64,000 nucleotides of DNA from assembly GCF_017603965.1 (NCBI RefSeq), contig NZ_CP071955.1, positions 1,054,001 to 1,118,000 on the forward strand. The letters are read 5' to 3'. The translations under genes were made by a program, and so were the position numbers. Source of the DNA: Xanthomonas fragariae. Its GTDB lineage: Bacteria > Pseudomonadota > Gammaproteobacteria > Xanthomonadales > Xanthomonadaceae. The notes beneath the pieces were generated by a model. It saw nothing but the letters and a program-made list of their open reading frames with translations, was not told where the DNA came from and did not search any database. Positions 1 through 9,153 of the stretch are shown one piece after another (position 1 is the first letter of the stretch; each line of letters begins with the position of its first letter).

Positions 1-1439
1 TCGGTGGAGAACTTGGTGCCGAACTGGCTGGAGACGTTGGCGTAGGCGCTGGCGACATTGCGCGACAGGTCGGCTTCGTCCTGCGGGGTGAGGCCGCCGC
101 CGGCCTGCGAACCGGTCGGGCGATCGGTGAACGGGCCGGCGGCGGCGCTGGCCGGGTCGCCGGCATGGGTGCGGTATTGCTCACGGCGGAATTCGGCGCC
201 GGTGCCGAAGGTATGGGTGGCGCCGGCTGCGGCGAATACGCGGGTCAGATCCAGATTGCCCACAGTCTGCGCAAACGCAAAATCGCCGGTCTTGAAGCGA
301 GTGGTGCTGCCCGGGCCGAGCGAGGCGTTGAGCGAATTGCGTAGCCGGTAGGTGAAGTCGTTGCGGCCATCATTGACGCTGGCGTCGTAGTCCCAGTTGC
401 CCAACTGCCCGCGTGCACCGGCCACGACCTGCAGATCGCGATTTTCGCCTTCCGAAATGGGGCGATAGCCGTTGGGGTAGATCTCGCGCCAGTTGGCGCT
501 GCCATCCGGGTAACGGAAGTAGTTGGCGCCTTCGGTGTCGCGCTGGTTGTAGGTGCCGAACGCGTAGAACTCGCCGCTGTGGCTGAAGGGAATCTTGGTG
601 TTGAGCCAAGCGTTCAGGCCCTTGGTGGCGCCATCGCCGAGCACATAATTGCGCTGGCCGGCCAGCGCCAGATTGGCCGGGGTCTGCTCTTCGAACGGCG
701 GAATCCGATCGAAGCCGGCGCGGTTGGTCGCCTCGCGACTCTTCAGTTCCAGGCCCACCTTAAAGAAGCTGCCGTCATCGCCGAGCAGGGTGCCGACCTT
801 GGCGCTGGCATAGCTGGTCTGGCCATCGGTGATGCGGCGGTTGATCGGCTCCACATCGGTGTTGTAGGCGCCGAAGCTGGCATCCAGCTCGCCGCGTGCG
901 GGGTTGTCGTCCAGGATCACGTTGATGACGCCTGCGATCGCATCCGAGCCGTACTGCGCACCCGCGCCGTCGCGCAGCACTTCGATGCGCTTGATCGCGT
1001 TGATCGGGATGGAATTGAAATCCACCGGCGTGGTGCCCCTGCCGATCTTGCTGTCGGTATTGACCAGCGCGGAGGTATGCCGGCGCTTGCCGTTGACCAG
1101 CACCAGCACTTGATCGGGCGAGAGTCCGCGCAACTGTGCGGCGCGGATGTGGTCGGCGCCGCCGGAGTTGGACTGGCGCGGGATATTGAACGACGGCAAC
1201 AGCGCCTGCAGCGCGCTGCCGAGTTCGCCGTTGACCACGCCGGCCTTGCGGATGTCCTCGGCGGTGAGCACGTCCACCGGCACGGTCGATTCCAGCAACG
1301 TGCGGTCGCTGGCACGGGTGCCGGTGACGATCACGGTGTCCAGCGTGGTGGCGCCTGGGGCGGCCTGCTGTGCCTGCGCGTTGGCGCTCAACACGGTGGC
1401 GATGGTCATGCCGATAGCCGTAAGGGTGGGGCTAGTCAT
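1..1439 (-). CDS. TonB-dependent receptor, C-terminus beyond window edge
   Basis: This outer-membrane receptor would import a ligand using TonB energy; the ligand is unknown. The frame is open from the ATG at 1439 to base 1 with no stop, so the C-terminal half of the barrel lies outside. A signal peptide ends near ANAQAQQ, followed by a TonB-box-like stretch (DTVIVTGTR) and the plug domain with LRGLSPDQVLVLVNGKRRH and IEVLRDGAGAQYGSDAIAG. These plug motifs are shared almost word for word with the three tandem receptors at 33.6-42.0 kb, so it belongs to the same paralogous subfamily. It is divergent from the lipoprotein gene at 1643. No Fur-like box was recognised upstream. Confidence 0.9.
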   Translation of the reverse strand, partial: MTSPTLTAIGMTIATVLSANAQAQQAAPGATTLDTVIVTGTRASDRTLLESTVPVDVLTAEDIRKAGVVNGELGSALQALLPSFNIPRQSNSGGADHIRAAQLRGLSPDQVLVLVNGKRRHTSALVNTDSKIGRGTTPVDFNSIPINAIKRIEVLRDGAGAQYGSDAIAGVINVILDDNPARGELDASFGAYNTDVEPINRRITDGQTSYASAKVGTLLGDDGSFFKVGLELKSREATNRAGFDRIPPFEEQTPANLALAGQRNYVLGDGATKGLNAWLNTKIPFSHSGEFYAFGTYNQRDTEGANYFRYPDGSANWREIYPNGYRPISEGENRDLQVVAGARGQLGNWDYDASVNDGRNDFTYRLRNSLNASLGPGSTTRFKTGDFAFAQTVGNLDLTRVFAAAGATHTFGTGAEFRREQYRTHAGDPASAAAGPFTDRPTGSQAGGGLTPQDEADLSRNVASAYANVSSQFGTKFST

Positions 1440-1642
1440 GCTCTCTCCTGCAATTGCAAACGCGCCGCGCGGTGGGCATCCGGCCGGGCTGGGGCGCTAA
1501 AGGGTCCAAGTATCCTCATCACCCGGATTAGGAAGAGATTATCGCCTCGTTCAGGCAAGCGCGAGATGGCACAGTATGCACGCCGGCATCAGCTGATGCC
1601 GGGCCTGCATGCACCCGCTACAGACCCGTCATGGAGAAGTCG

Positions 1643-2116
1643 ATGAAGGTGTTGCCGTCCTGCCTGCTTGCCGCCACGTTGGCTTTGTCCGCCTGCGCTA
1701 CCATGCCCGGCGCCGCACCGACATCGGCCACCGCCAGCCTGCAAGGCGATGCGGCACGACCGGCCGCGGCGCATGGCTGGGTGCGCAGCGAGCTGTACTT
1801 TGGCGTGGGCGAGGAAACCGGCCCGGCCGATCGCCCGCAGACCCGTACCATCGACGAAACCCAATGGCGTGCCTTTCTGGACAAGGAAGTGACCCCGCGC
1901 TTCCCGGACGGGTTGAGCGTCTTCGATGCCTACGGCCAGTGGCTGTTTCGCGGCGCCAAGGAGCCGAACCGGCTCGGCACCAAGGTGCTGGTGATCCTGC
2001 ACGAAGACACCTCGCAGCGGCGCAACGATATCGAGGCGATCCGTCTGGCCTGGAAGCAGGCGACTGGTCACCAGTCGGTGCTGTGGTCGCGGCAGGCGGT
2101 GGATGTATCGTTCTGA
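1643..2116 (+). CDS. DUF3574 family lipoprotein
   Basis: This is a small exported protein of unknown function (157 residues). The N-terminus MKVLPSCLLAATLALSAC is a lipoprotein signal with lipobox LSAC. The mature part carries the block WVRSELYFGVGEETG and a tail ending with a Trp-rich DUF3574-like pattern (QSVLWSRQAVDVSF). I chose the ATG at 1643 rather than the in-frame ATG at 1631 because GGAGAAG lies just upstream of 1643 and the lipoprotein signal then starts correctly. The gene stands alone, facing away from the receptor gene at 1-1439. The family assignment is from recall of the domain; the role is unknown. Confidence 0.75.
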   Translation: MKVLPSCLLAATLALSACATMPGAAPTSATASLQGDAARPAAAHGWVRSELYFGVGEETGPADRPQTRTIDETQWRAFLDKEVTPRFPDGLSVFDAYGQWLFRGAKEPNRLGTKVLVILHEDTSQRRNDIEAIRLAWKQATGHQSVLWSRQAVDVSF

Positions 2117-2224
2117 GCAAGGCCCGTCATGCGGTCCATCGTTAGGCAATCGCTGCTTTTTCGTCTTCGCCAAGCAAATGCAGCGGCGTCTGTGTCGATG
2201 GCGCCGTAGCGCCATCGACACCTC

Positions 2225-2256
2225 CAATCACACTGTCCAGCAATCACACTGTCCAG
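2225..2256. repeat. Tandem duplication of a 16-bp unit
   Basis: The unit CAATCACACTGTCCAG occurs twice head to tail in the gap between the DUF3574 gene and the convergent DUF4432 gene. It looks like a simple slippage duplication with no evident function. Confidence 0.8.
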
Positions 2257-2300
2257 TGGCATTGCGCAATCGCCTCGCCACTGCCGGTCAGGGGTGTGCG

Positions 2301-3509
2301 CTAGCGCTCCTGTGCCAGCGGTGTCTGCCGTATCTTGGCGGGATGACCGTTTTGCAATGTCGTGATGTCGTGCAGCGCTGTCCGCACGGCTGCTGTACTA
2401 GGAAGCAGTCGATAGTGAAGAACGAAATCGCGCGTCCCGCCGGCTTCAATCGTGGGGACCAGGCCGAGATCGCGTTGCAAACTGCGGTTATACGAAAAGC
2501 TGGTGCCCGGCTCCAGACCCGCGACATAGCCGGTGGTTTGACTGTCGGTATTCTTCCACAGGGAGAATACCGGCAACTGCTTGACGTTGAATGCCAGTGC
2601 GACGCCTCGCTGTGCGCTCTTGTCATGCAGAACCGCCAGACTCTGCCCACTGTCATCACCGAGGGGGTAAATGTTGTACACCGTTTCGCCATATCCGGCT
2701 GTAGGGCCGCGGAACGTTTGCCAATTGGCCAGTTCCTGCTGCGCTCGCGCATTGAATGGAGAAACTTCACGCGCCGGCATTGCAAAGCGGGCCCCCTCTC
2801 CAAGTAATGGCGCGCCGAAGTTGCTGTGGTAGAGAACCTGATATTCGGCAGGCTGGTCGCTTCGATTGGTAAGCCGGTCATGCAGCGTGAAAGCGGTCGC
2901 GCCAGGCTCGGTGATCAGTTCGGCATCGATCTGAAAATCCACCTTCTTGAAAGCTTGCTCGTTCAGCACGCCTTTCAGGCTGATTCGGTGCGGTGGCCGG
3001 TCGTCGATGCTGAGCACGACAGTGCGTGCGGGCAAGTAGGACGCGCGCCCATGAAGGGTCAGCAGTTCTCCCCGATCTTCGCCAGGGTGGCCGACCCATT
3101 CGAATCCGCAACGCGCCACCAATTCGTTGAAACCCTCCAGCCAGCCCAGCCCACTGCGGCTTTCCAGGTTGACGAAAGCGGGATTGACCACCTCGCTGAC
3201 CGGCGAGTCCCAGCCGAGGCGTAACGCGCCGGCCTGAGCGCGCAGAACGTTCATGCCGCGGGTGGGCACCACGGTTAATTGCATGGCTCCGGTATCGATC
3301 TCGATCAGTGCGCTGCCTTCCTGACGGCCGCCATTGAGGCGGCGCAAGCTGACTTTGAAGGGGGGACCATCGTGGAAACCAAGCTGATCGTTGCCGATGC
3401 TCCAGTCCTGGAGGGGTTTGTCCGGTGCGATGAGTGTGTAGTCCACGGCATGGGCTGGCAGGGCGACAAGGACAACGATGCAACCAACGAGCGAGCGAAC
3501 AGGAATCAT
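2301..3509 (-). CDS. Secreted DUF4432 / aldose 1-epimerase-like protein
   Basis: The product (402 residues) has a clear signal peptide (MIPVRSLVGCIVVLVALPAHA), so it should act in the periplasm or outside the cell. The mature part resembles the DUF4432 branch of the galactose mutarotase fold, with the conserved patterns VVPTRGMNVLRA, GWDSPV, WLEGFNELVARCG and, near the end, VAGLEPGTSFSYNRSLQR. These suggest a sugar-binding beta-sandwich that epimerises or binds a sugar. The substrate cannot be read from the sequence. GGAGA precedes the ATG at 3509. It is divergently arranged with the permease gene at 3839. A pure binding role is also possible. Confidence 0.8.
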   Translation of the reverse strand: MIPVRSLVGCIVVLVALPAHAVDYTLIAPDKPLQDWSIGNDQLGFHDGPPFKVSLRRLNGGRQEGSALIEIDTGAMQLTVVPTRGMNVLRAQAGALRLGWDSPVSEVVNPAFVNLESRSGLGWLEGFNELVARCGFEWVGHPGEDRGELLTLHGRASYLPARTVVLSIDDRPPHRISLKGVLNEQAFKKVDFQIDAELITEPGATAFTLHDRLTNRSDQPAEYQVLYHSNFGAPLLGEGARFAMPAREVSPFNARAQQELANWQTFRGPTAGYGETVYNIYPLGDDSGQSLAVLHDKSAQRGVALAFNVKQLPVFSLWKNTDSQTTGYVAGLEPGTSFSYNRSLQRDLGLVPTIEAGGTRDFVLHYRLLPSTAAVRTALHDITTLQNGHPAKIRQTPLAQER

Positions 3510-3838
3510 GGGGGTCTCCGTTTTGAGGGGCGGCCGTGTGTGTTTAAACGCACTCGATGGTCAGAGTAGCCGTTCGTCCGGCTCCGTCTGCACAGGTTGT
3601 GCATCGCTACGCTGGGCGAGCGCTTTTTTCGTCTGCAGCGGTTGGAATGCCTTTTTTCGATTCAATGCGCAGCTGGATGGTTCTTCATTTCGCAGTGCTG
3701 CTGCCCGGCAGGACCGCGCCGCTGCACCAGTGCACCAGGTCGTGCAAAAAAACGATCGCCTGCGTTGGGTTGTCGAGGCTGCGCTGCGCGAGAACGCTTC
3801 CGGTTACTATCGCCCTATCCTATGCAGTCGCTTGCCCC
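3510..3838. other. Divergent intergenic region
   Basis: About 330 bases separate the DUF4432 gene and the permease gene. The longest open frame upstream of the permease is continuous to 3557 but shows no conserved protein features, so I read it as leader sequence. I see no clear operator or riboswitch. Confidence 0.4.
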
Positions 3839-5437
3839 ATGTCTGCCGCTTCTACCGCTTCGCCCCGCTGGTTCGTTGCCGGCGACTTCAATGGCTTCTT
3901 CGGCCTGGTCGTCGACAATCTCTCCATCCTCGGCTTCATCGCGATGGCGCTGGCCGGGATGTTCCAGTTCCCGGCCGAGGTGGTGTTCGGGCGTATGTTC
4001 CCCGGCACTGCGTTCGGCGTGCTGGTGGGCAATCTGCTCTATACCTTGATGGCACGCCGGCTGGCTGCCCGCACCGGGCGCGATGACGTCACCGCAATGC
4101 CGCTGGGCCTGGATGCGCCCACCAGCATCGGCATGGCGCTGCTGGTGCTCGGCCCGGCGTTTGCCGGCTTCAAGGCGCAGGGGTTGGACCCGCAGGCCGC
4201 CGCGATCGCCACATGGAAACTCGGCATGGCCTCGCTGGTGGTGATGGGCCTGCTCAAACTGGTGCTGTCGTTCGTCGGCGAAGCGGTCGCCCGCGCGCTG
4301 CCGCGTGCGGCTTTGCTCGGCTCGATCGCCGGCATCGCGCTGGTGTTGATGGGCTTGCTGCCGCTGCTGGAAACCTTGCGCTCGCCGGTGGCCGGCTTGG
4401 TCACCTTGGGCCTGCTGCTGTACGTGCTGCTGGCCAAGGGTCGGCTGCCGACCAAGTTGCCTGGCGTGCTGGTGGCGTTCGTGATCGGCACCGCGTTGTA
4501 CTACGGGTTGGGGCTGGCGGGCCTGGGCGCGCCGGGTTTTGCCGTGCCGGAATGGACGCAGCCGCAGATCGTGCTGCCGCTGCCGAACCTGGGCTGTATC
4601 GATGGCTTGCCGGCAACGGTGACGTATTTGCCGTTGCTGCTGCCGTTCGGCCTGTTGATGGTGGTCGGTGGCATCAATGTCAGCGAGAGCGCACGCGCGG
4701 CCGGCGATGATTACCGCACCCGCGACATCCTGTTGGTGGAAGCATTCGCCACGCTGGTGGCCGGCGTGTGCGGTGGCGTGGCGCAAACCACGCCGTACAT
4801 CGGCCAGCCTGCGTACAAGCAGATGGGCGCGCGCTCCGGCTATACGTTGCTGACCGGCGTGTTCGTCGGCATCGGCGGCATGCTGGGCGTGATCAGCGGA
4901 ATGGTGCAGTGGCTGCCGTTGGCGGTGCTGGCGCCGATCATCGTGTACGTGTCGATCGACATCACCACGCAGGCGTTTCAGGCCACGCCCAAACATCACG
5001 CTGGCGCGATGGTGCTGGGATTTCTGCCGTCGGTGGCTTACTTGCTGACCATCAAGGCGCCGGGCTGGATCGCGCCGGATCGGCTGATCGCACTGACCAC
5101 CAAGCTCGATGGCCATGGCTTGCCGGAGCTGGCGGTGATCTTCGCGCTGGGCAACGGCTTCATCATCACCGCAATGCTCTGGATCGCCACGGTGGCGGCG
5201 ATGATCGACGGCCGGTTGCGGCGCAGTGCGGTGTTCCTGTTGGTGGCGGCCGGCTTGACGCTGTTCGGCCTCATCCACTCGGTGGACCCGCGCGGCGGCA
5301 TCTATCTGCCGTGGTCGCTGCAAGGATTGGCGCGGCTGATCAGCTGGCAGTTTGTCGGCGCCTATGTCGCTCTGGCGCTGACCTTACTGTTGCTCTCGTT
5401 ACTGCCTGCACGTAAGGATGCAACGAGCATAGCGTGA
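3839..5437 (+). CDS. NCS2-type (xanthine/uracil-like) permease
   Basis: This is an inner-membrane transporter of about 532 residues with 12 or more hydrophobic segments. It resembles the NCS2/AzgA nucleobase permease superfamily: N-terminal FGLVVDNLSILGF, a GRDDVTAMPLGLDAPTSIGM stretch in the first half, and the second-half signature GGINVSESARAAGDDY followed by GGVAQTTPYIGQPAYKQMG, where NCS2 proteins place their substrate-binding loops. The start was set at 3839 (MSAASTASPRW), since the upstream extension to 3557 is Arg-rich and unlike a permease leader. The substrate is probably a purine, pyrimidine or related anion, but the divergence from classic uracil permeases is large. Confidence 0.75.
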   Translation: MSAASTASPRWFVAGDFNGFFGLVVDNLSILGFIAMALAGMFQFPAEVVFGRMFPGTAFGVLVGNLLYTLMARRLAARTGRDDVTAMPLGLDAPTSIGMALLVLGPAFAGFKAQGLDPQAAAIATWKLGMASLVVMGLLKLVLSFVGEAVARALPRAALLGSIAGIALVLMGLLPLLETLRSPVAGLVTLGLLLYVLLAKGRLPTKLPGVLVAFVIGTALYYGLGLAGLGAPGFAVPEWTQPQIVLPLPNLGCIDGLPATVTYLPLLLPFGLLMVVGGINVSESARAAGDDYRTRDILLVEAFATLVAGVCGGVAQTTPYIGQPAYKQMGARSGYTLLTGVFVGIGGMLGVISGMVQWLPLAVLAPIIVYVSIDITTQAFQATPKHHAGAMVLGFLPSVAYLLTIKAPGWIAPDRLIALTTKLDGHGLPELAVIFALGNGFIITAMLWIATVAAMIDGRLRRSAVFLLVAAGLTLFGLIHSVDPRGGIYLPWSLQGLARLISWQFVGAYVALALTLLLLSLLPARKDATSIA

Positions 5438-5596
5438 TCGAGCAGGCCAACGCTGCGCGCTATGCGCCATAGGTGGCCGCGTTTACCAGCGTGGATGCGC
5501 AGGCATTGGTGCGCAGCTATTTTGCAGTGCCGCCGAGCTTCAGATCGGATGCGATGACACGGTCGCACTCGGTTCGGACGTGTGTGCTTTGGTTTT

Positions 5597-5744
5597 CTAA
5601 GAGCGGCTAATAAAACGTAGCGAGCAGTCGTCAGGTGGGTGCGGACGGCGCGGAGAAACCGGAGTGTACGTATGGTACATGCCGATTCCTAGCACCGGCC
5701 GCGCCCGTCTGGCGGCGGCGCAGTCGTTTTGTTAGCAGCTCTAA
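5597..5744. repeat. Dispersed ~148-bp element with terminal inverted repeats (copy 1)
   Basis: The left end CTAAGAGCGGCTAATAAAACG is the imperfect inverse of the right end CGTTTTGTTAGCAGCTCTAA. The interior closely matches the copy at 49221-49370 and, more loosely, those at 48398-48529 and 52230-52368. It carries no ORF. It is MITE- or REP-like and sits between the permease and the glutathione transferase gene. Confidence 0.8.
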
Positions 5745-5823
5745 ACGCAATCTCCGCTGCTGAGCCAGAACAAGCCGAGCTTCAGGCCTGGAACGCGGGC
5801 GCAGGCGCCAGCGCTAGTCTCAC

Positions 5824-6531
5824 CTACGCCGAATCCAGCTCCGGGTAGTGACGGAAAATACCGTTGGTGTTGAAGGCGACGCGTCGCTCGGAAGCAAGAT
5901 AGGTCGCAATGCGCGGCCGCTCGGCCACGCGCTGTTGCAGTGACTTGAGGCTTGGCAGGTCGCTCGTCAACGTCGTCATACGCTTGGGAAACATGTAGTC
6001 CAAGCCGCTGATCAGCTGGAACAGCGACAGGTCCACATACGAATGCGCGCCGAGCACATGTGTGCCGCCAGCCCGTTGCAGCATCTGTTCGAAATAGCCC
6101 AGGAACTTGGGCAGGCGATTGTCGCGCAGGTCCTTAGCACGCTTGGCCGCCTCGGTCTTCTGATCTTCGTAATACAGCACGGTGCCGATCGGATGATGGG
6201 TGTCGTGCACCTCTGCGACCAGATCGGCAATGGTCAGCTGCAATTGCAGCGCCTGCAGACGCTGTGCCTGCGATTCGGGCACCAGCTGCAACTGCGGGCC
6301 GATGAAATGCAGGATCGCCGCGACCTGCGCCACCACGACATCGCCCGCTTTGAGAAACGGCGGTGCGAACGGCTGCGCACCCGCTTCATTACCCTCCAAG
6401 AAGGCATTCATCGCGTCATCTCCTTCTACACGCGCAACGTCGGTGTAGCCGGCGCCGACATCTTCCAATGCCAGCCGCACGAATTCGCCGCGGCCTTGCA
6501 GGCCGGTCCAGTAATACAGCTGGTAATGCAT
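5824..6531 (-). CDS. Glutathione S-transferase family protein
   Basis: This is a soluble two-domain GST of 235 residues. The N-terminal thioredoxin-like domain starts YQLYYWTGLQGRGEFVRLAL, the pattern of sigma/alpha-like GSTs in which the early Tyr and the RGE..R..L helix shape the glutathione site. The C-terminal helical domain includes the usual SYVDLSLFQLISGLDY segment with an N-cap Asp. It probably conjugates or reduces electrophiles with glutathione; the natural substrate is unknown. The start at 6531 gives a standard length. The next gene upstream on the same strand is the GIY-YIG gene at 6576-6884, 44 bases away, so the two may be co-transcribed. Confidence 0.85.
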   Translation of the reverse strand: MHYQLYYWTGLQGRGEFVRLALEDVGAGYTDVARVEGDDAMNAFLEGNEAGAQPFAPPFLKAGDVVVAQVAAILHFIGPQLQLVPESQAQRLQALQLQLTIADLVAEVHDTHHPIGTVLYYEDQKTEAAKRAKDLRDNRLPKFLGYFEQMLQRAGGTHVLGAHSYVDLSLFQLISGLDYMFPKRMTTLTSDLPSLKSLQQRVAERPRIATYLASERRVAFNTNGIFRHYPELDSA

Positions 6532-6575
6532 GTGCTGCTTCCGATCGAGGACGCCGCAGCGTAGAAAACAAGCGG

Positions 6576-6884
6576 CTAGGCGGGCGTGATCGGTGTGTCA
6601 GTGCGCTGTGACTCGGTACCGTGGTGCGGCTGGGCCAGCAACCAGGCCAGCTTGCGTGCACGCGGTTGACGCTTGAGCGCCCATTCCGCGCGCGCGGCGC
6701 TGGCACGGTCTGGGTATGTGCGGCTGGCAAGCACTTCCAGCGGCGGATTTGCCCGCGTGTAGCGCGCGCCGGTGCCACGCAGGTGCGCCTGGAAGCGCCG
6801 CTCCACGTCGTTGGTGATGCCGGCGTAATAGCTGCCGTTGCGACACAGCAGCAGGTAGAGGTGCCAGGGCTTTGGTGCTTCCAT
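6576..6884 (-). CDS. GIY-YIG nuclease superfamily protein (YhbQ-like)
   Basis: This is a 102-residue single-domain protein. The core reads [20 protein letters not shown], with YLL and YAG standing for GIY and YIG, followed by [17 protein letters not shown] where Arg and His of the family lie, then [12 protein letters not shown] with the conserved Glu of the metal site. Stand-alone proteins of this type (UPF0213) are thought to act on nicked or branched DNA, but the role is not established. The C-terminal tail is short and polar. The region upstream to about 7135 has no recognisable gene and ends at a transposase remnant. Confidence 0.85.
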   Translation of the reverse strand: MEAPKPWHLYLLLCRNGSYYAGITNDVERRFQAHLRGTGARYTRANPPLEVLASRTYPDRASAARAEWALKRQPRARKLAWLLAQPHHGTESQRTDTPITPA

Positions 6885-7160
6885 CGGCCCATTATCGCTA
6901 CTGGTTGACGGTTGTGCGGTGCCCGTCGTCGAGAGTGGTGGCGCCGGCCGTGGGCGTCCACTCCAGCGCGTGAGTGAATAACCACCTCAACATTGGGCTG
7001 GACCGGCGCAGCTTCCAGCAGTTCTTCGGGTTGGTACACAGCGGCAAGCACTCGTTTGCGCGATTGGCGCAACAGCGTGGCAAATGCCTGTCGCAGGCTG
7101 GCCAGGAGCCAGCACCAGCCGAGAGACGCCGAACTGATACGCCCAGGGTTCCGTAGACAC

Positions 7161-7850
7161 TCAGGACCCTCGTTGCGCGTAGCGCCGCTCGAACTCTACA
7201 GGCGACAGGTCGCCAGTTGAACCATGGCGGCGTTTTGGGTTGTAAAACATTTCGATATAGTCGAACACCTCGGTGCGTGCGGCCTCTTTGGTGGAATAGA
7301 TCCGCCGCCTGATCCGCTCGCGTTTGAGCAGGCCGAAAAAGCTCTCCACGGGTGCGTTGTCGTGGCAGTTGCCACGTCGACTCATGCTGCACACCAAGCC
7401 ATGGGACGCCAGGAAACTCTGCCAGTCATCGCTGGTATAGACCGACCCTTGGTCCGAGTGAACCAGGCAACCCGATCCGGGTTTGCGCCGCCACACCGCC
7501 GACAGCAAGGCCTGCACGACCAACTCGGTATCGGCCCGATCGCGCATCGCCCAGCCGACGACCTGCCTAGAAAACAGATCGATCACAACAGCCAGGTACA
7601 TCCAGCCTTCCTGCGTGCGGATGAAGGTGAAATCGCTCGCCCAGGCCGTGTCCGGCTTCGTCACGTCGAAATGCCGATCAAGCAGGTTGGCCGCCGCCTT
7701 GCACTGCGTTGCACCATGGAAGCGCGGTTTGCGGCCATAGCCCACCTGAGCACGCAGCCCCTCGGCGCGCATCAGCCGATGCACCCGATGGCGACTGCAA
7801 CGCTCCCCCAGATCGCGCAGATCCTTGGCAATCTTGCGATGCCCATACAC
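7161..7850 (-). pseudogene. IS3-family transposase OrfB, 5' end lost
   Basis: The 229 residues retain the rve integrase core with the DDE triad: Asp in WASDFTF (about 73), Asp in HSDQGSVYT (133) and Glu in APVESFFGLLKRE (169), with the typical 35-residue D-E spacing. The usual N-terminal ~50 residues and the whole orfA are missing because the frame is cut exactly where the neighbouring IS begins at 7851. The far end of this older element probably lies near 7135, where TGATACGCCCAGGGTTCCG could be its terminal repeat. The protein differs from that of the adjacent intact element, so these are two different IS3-type insertions. Its upstream half is not seen on the other side of the inner IS. Confidence 0.85.
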
Positions 7851-7889
7851 TGAACCGCCCCGGGATTTCGGGAGGCTGTTTGGTTTGAG

Positions 7890-8774
7890 TCACGCCGCTT
7901 TGGCGTAACCGGCCTGTTGTCGATAGTAAGCCTCTTCGGCTTCCGCTGGCGGAATGTTCCCGATCGACCCCAGCAAGCGTTTGTGGTTGTACCAGTCCAC
8001 CCAATCCAGCGTGGCCAGTTCCACATCCTGGCGGTTGCGCCACGCGCGCCGGTGGATCACCTCGGCCTTGTACAACCCGTTGATCGTCTCGGCCAACGCG
8101 TTGTCGTAGCTATCGCCCACGCTGCCCACCGACGGCTCGATCCCGGCGTCGGCCAGCCGCTCGGTGTAGCGGATCGACACGTACTGCACGCCGCGGTCGG
8201 AGTGGTGGATCAGGCCGCCTTCGGTGGGCCGCCGCGCATGCAACGCTTGCTCCAGTGCGTCCAGCACGAAGTCCGTGTGCGCCGTCTGCGACACCTTCCA
8301 GCCCACGATGCGCCGCGCGTACACGTCGATCACGAAGGCCACGTACACGAACCCGGCCCAGGTCGAGACATAGGTGAAGTCGCTGACCCACAGTCGGTTC
8401 GGCGACGGCGCATGGAACTGTCGGTTCACCTGGTCCAGCGGGCACGGCCGCTTGTCGCTGATCGTGGTCTTGACCACCTTCCCGCGCATCACCCCGTGCA
8501 GGCCCAGCTCGCCCATCAGCCGCTCCACCGTGCAGCGGGCCACCTGGTAGCCCTCGCGCTTGAGCTGCCGCCAGACCTTGCGCACGCCGTACACCTGTCG
8601 GTTCTCCTCCCATACCCGCCGGATCTGCGGGCGCAGCGCCTGGTCCTTCCACCAGCGGTTCGGGCGCAAGTTCGCGTCCGCTTCCCGCTGCGCGTGGCGG
8701 TAATACGTCGACGGGGCAACCTGCAGCACCTGGCAGATTGGCTCGACCCCGTGGACATCGCGATGTTCGGCCAC
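7890..8774 (-). CDS. IS3-family transposase OrfB
   Basis: This is the catalytic subunit (294 residues from the GTG at 8774). An N-terminal HTH_21-like segment (VYGVRKVWRQLKREG) is followed by the rve core with the triad Asp (LWVSDFTYV, about 132), Asp (HHSDRGVQYVS, 193) and Glu (YDNALAETINGLYK, 229). The frame stays open upstream of the GTG and overlaps the end of orfA in the -1 register, as expected for the programmed frameshift that makes the OrfAB transposase in this family. All catalytic residues are present, so the element could be active. Confidence 0.9.
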   Translation of the reverse strand: MAEHRDVHGVEPICQVLQVAPSTYYRHAQREADANLRPNRWWKDQALRPQIRRVWEENRQVYGVRKVWRQLKREGYQVARCTVERLMGELGLHGVMRGKVVKTTISDKRPCPLDQVNRQFHAPSPNRLWVSDFTYVSTWAGFVYVAFVIDVYARRIVGWKVSQTAHTDFVLDALEQALHARRPTEGGLIHHSDRGVQYVSIRYTERLADAGIEPSVGSVGDSYDNALAETINGLYKAEVIHRRAWRNRQDVELATLDWVDWYNHKRLLGSIGNIPPAEAEEAYYRQQAGYAKAA

Positions 8775-8782
8775 GAACTTGG

Positions 8783-9103
8783 TCAGGGCTTGAAGCGGCG
8801 GTCGAGCTCCGCCTGGGCGAAATATGCGCTGGCCTTGCGCAGTATCTCGTTGGCTTGCCGCAGCTCGCGCACTTCGCGTTCCAGCGCTTTCATCCGCGTC
8901 CGCTCGTCCGTCGTCAGCCCCTGACGCTTGCCGGCATCACGCTCGGCCTGACGCACCCAGTTGCACAGCGTCTGCGCCGAACAGCCGATCTTCCCGGCAA
9001 TCGACTCGATCGCCGCCCACTGCGAGCCGTACTCGCCCTGATGCTCCCGCACCAGCCGAACCGCGCGCTCTCGCACTTCCGGTGAATATTTCGTCTTGCT
9101 CAT
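8783..9103 (-). CDS. IS3-family transposase OrfA
   Basis: This is the DNA-binding subunit (106 residues). It begins [20 protein letters not shown], the usual HTH_8 transposase start, with the helix-turn-helix around [19 protein letters not shown] leucine-zipper-like heptad ([20 protein letters not shown]) that mediates multimerisation follows. The stop at 8783 lies inside the open orfB frame, consistent with translational frameshifting between the two. The start is 50 bases inside the right inverted repeat. Confidence 0.9.
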   Translation of the reverse strand: MSKTKYSPEVRERAVRLVREHQGEYGSQWAAIESIAGKIGCSAQTLCNWVRQAERDAGKRQGLTTDERTRMKALEREVRELRQANEILRKASAYFAQAELDRRFKP

Positions 9104-9153
9104 CGCCCCATCTTCTCAAGAGTTGGAGCCTCCCAACTTCCCGGGGCGGTTCA

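Larger units (their letters stand above)
7851..9153 (-). mobile_element. Intact IS3-family insertion sequence (1303 bp)
   Basis: The ends are imperfect inverted repeats. Bases from 7851 read TGAACCGCCCCGGGATTTCG, and the complement of the right end at 9153 reads TGAACCGCCCCGGGAAGTTG, both continuing GGGAGGCT. Ends beginning TG and closing CA are typical of IS3. Between them lie overlapping orfA and orfB. The flanking bases (CAC left, TAA right) do not form a 3-4 bp target duplication, which suggests that the two flanks were joined by deletion or recombination after insertion. Confidence 0.9.

Noticed and set aside
3815..5323. A 502-codon open frame antisense to the permease gene
   Set aside because: The translation is almost all Arg, Gln, His and Asp, typical of reading a GC-rich membrane protein gene backwards.
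6885..7134. Possible gene between the GIY-YIG gene and the transposase remnant
   Set aside because: Open frames here are short or run through neighbouring features, and none shows a family-like pattern; it may be IS-flank debris.
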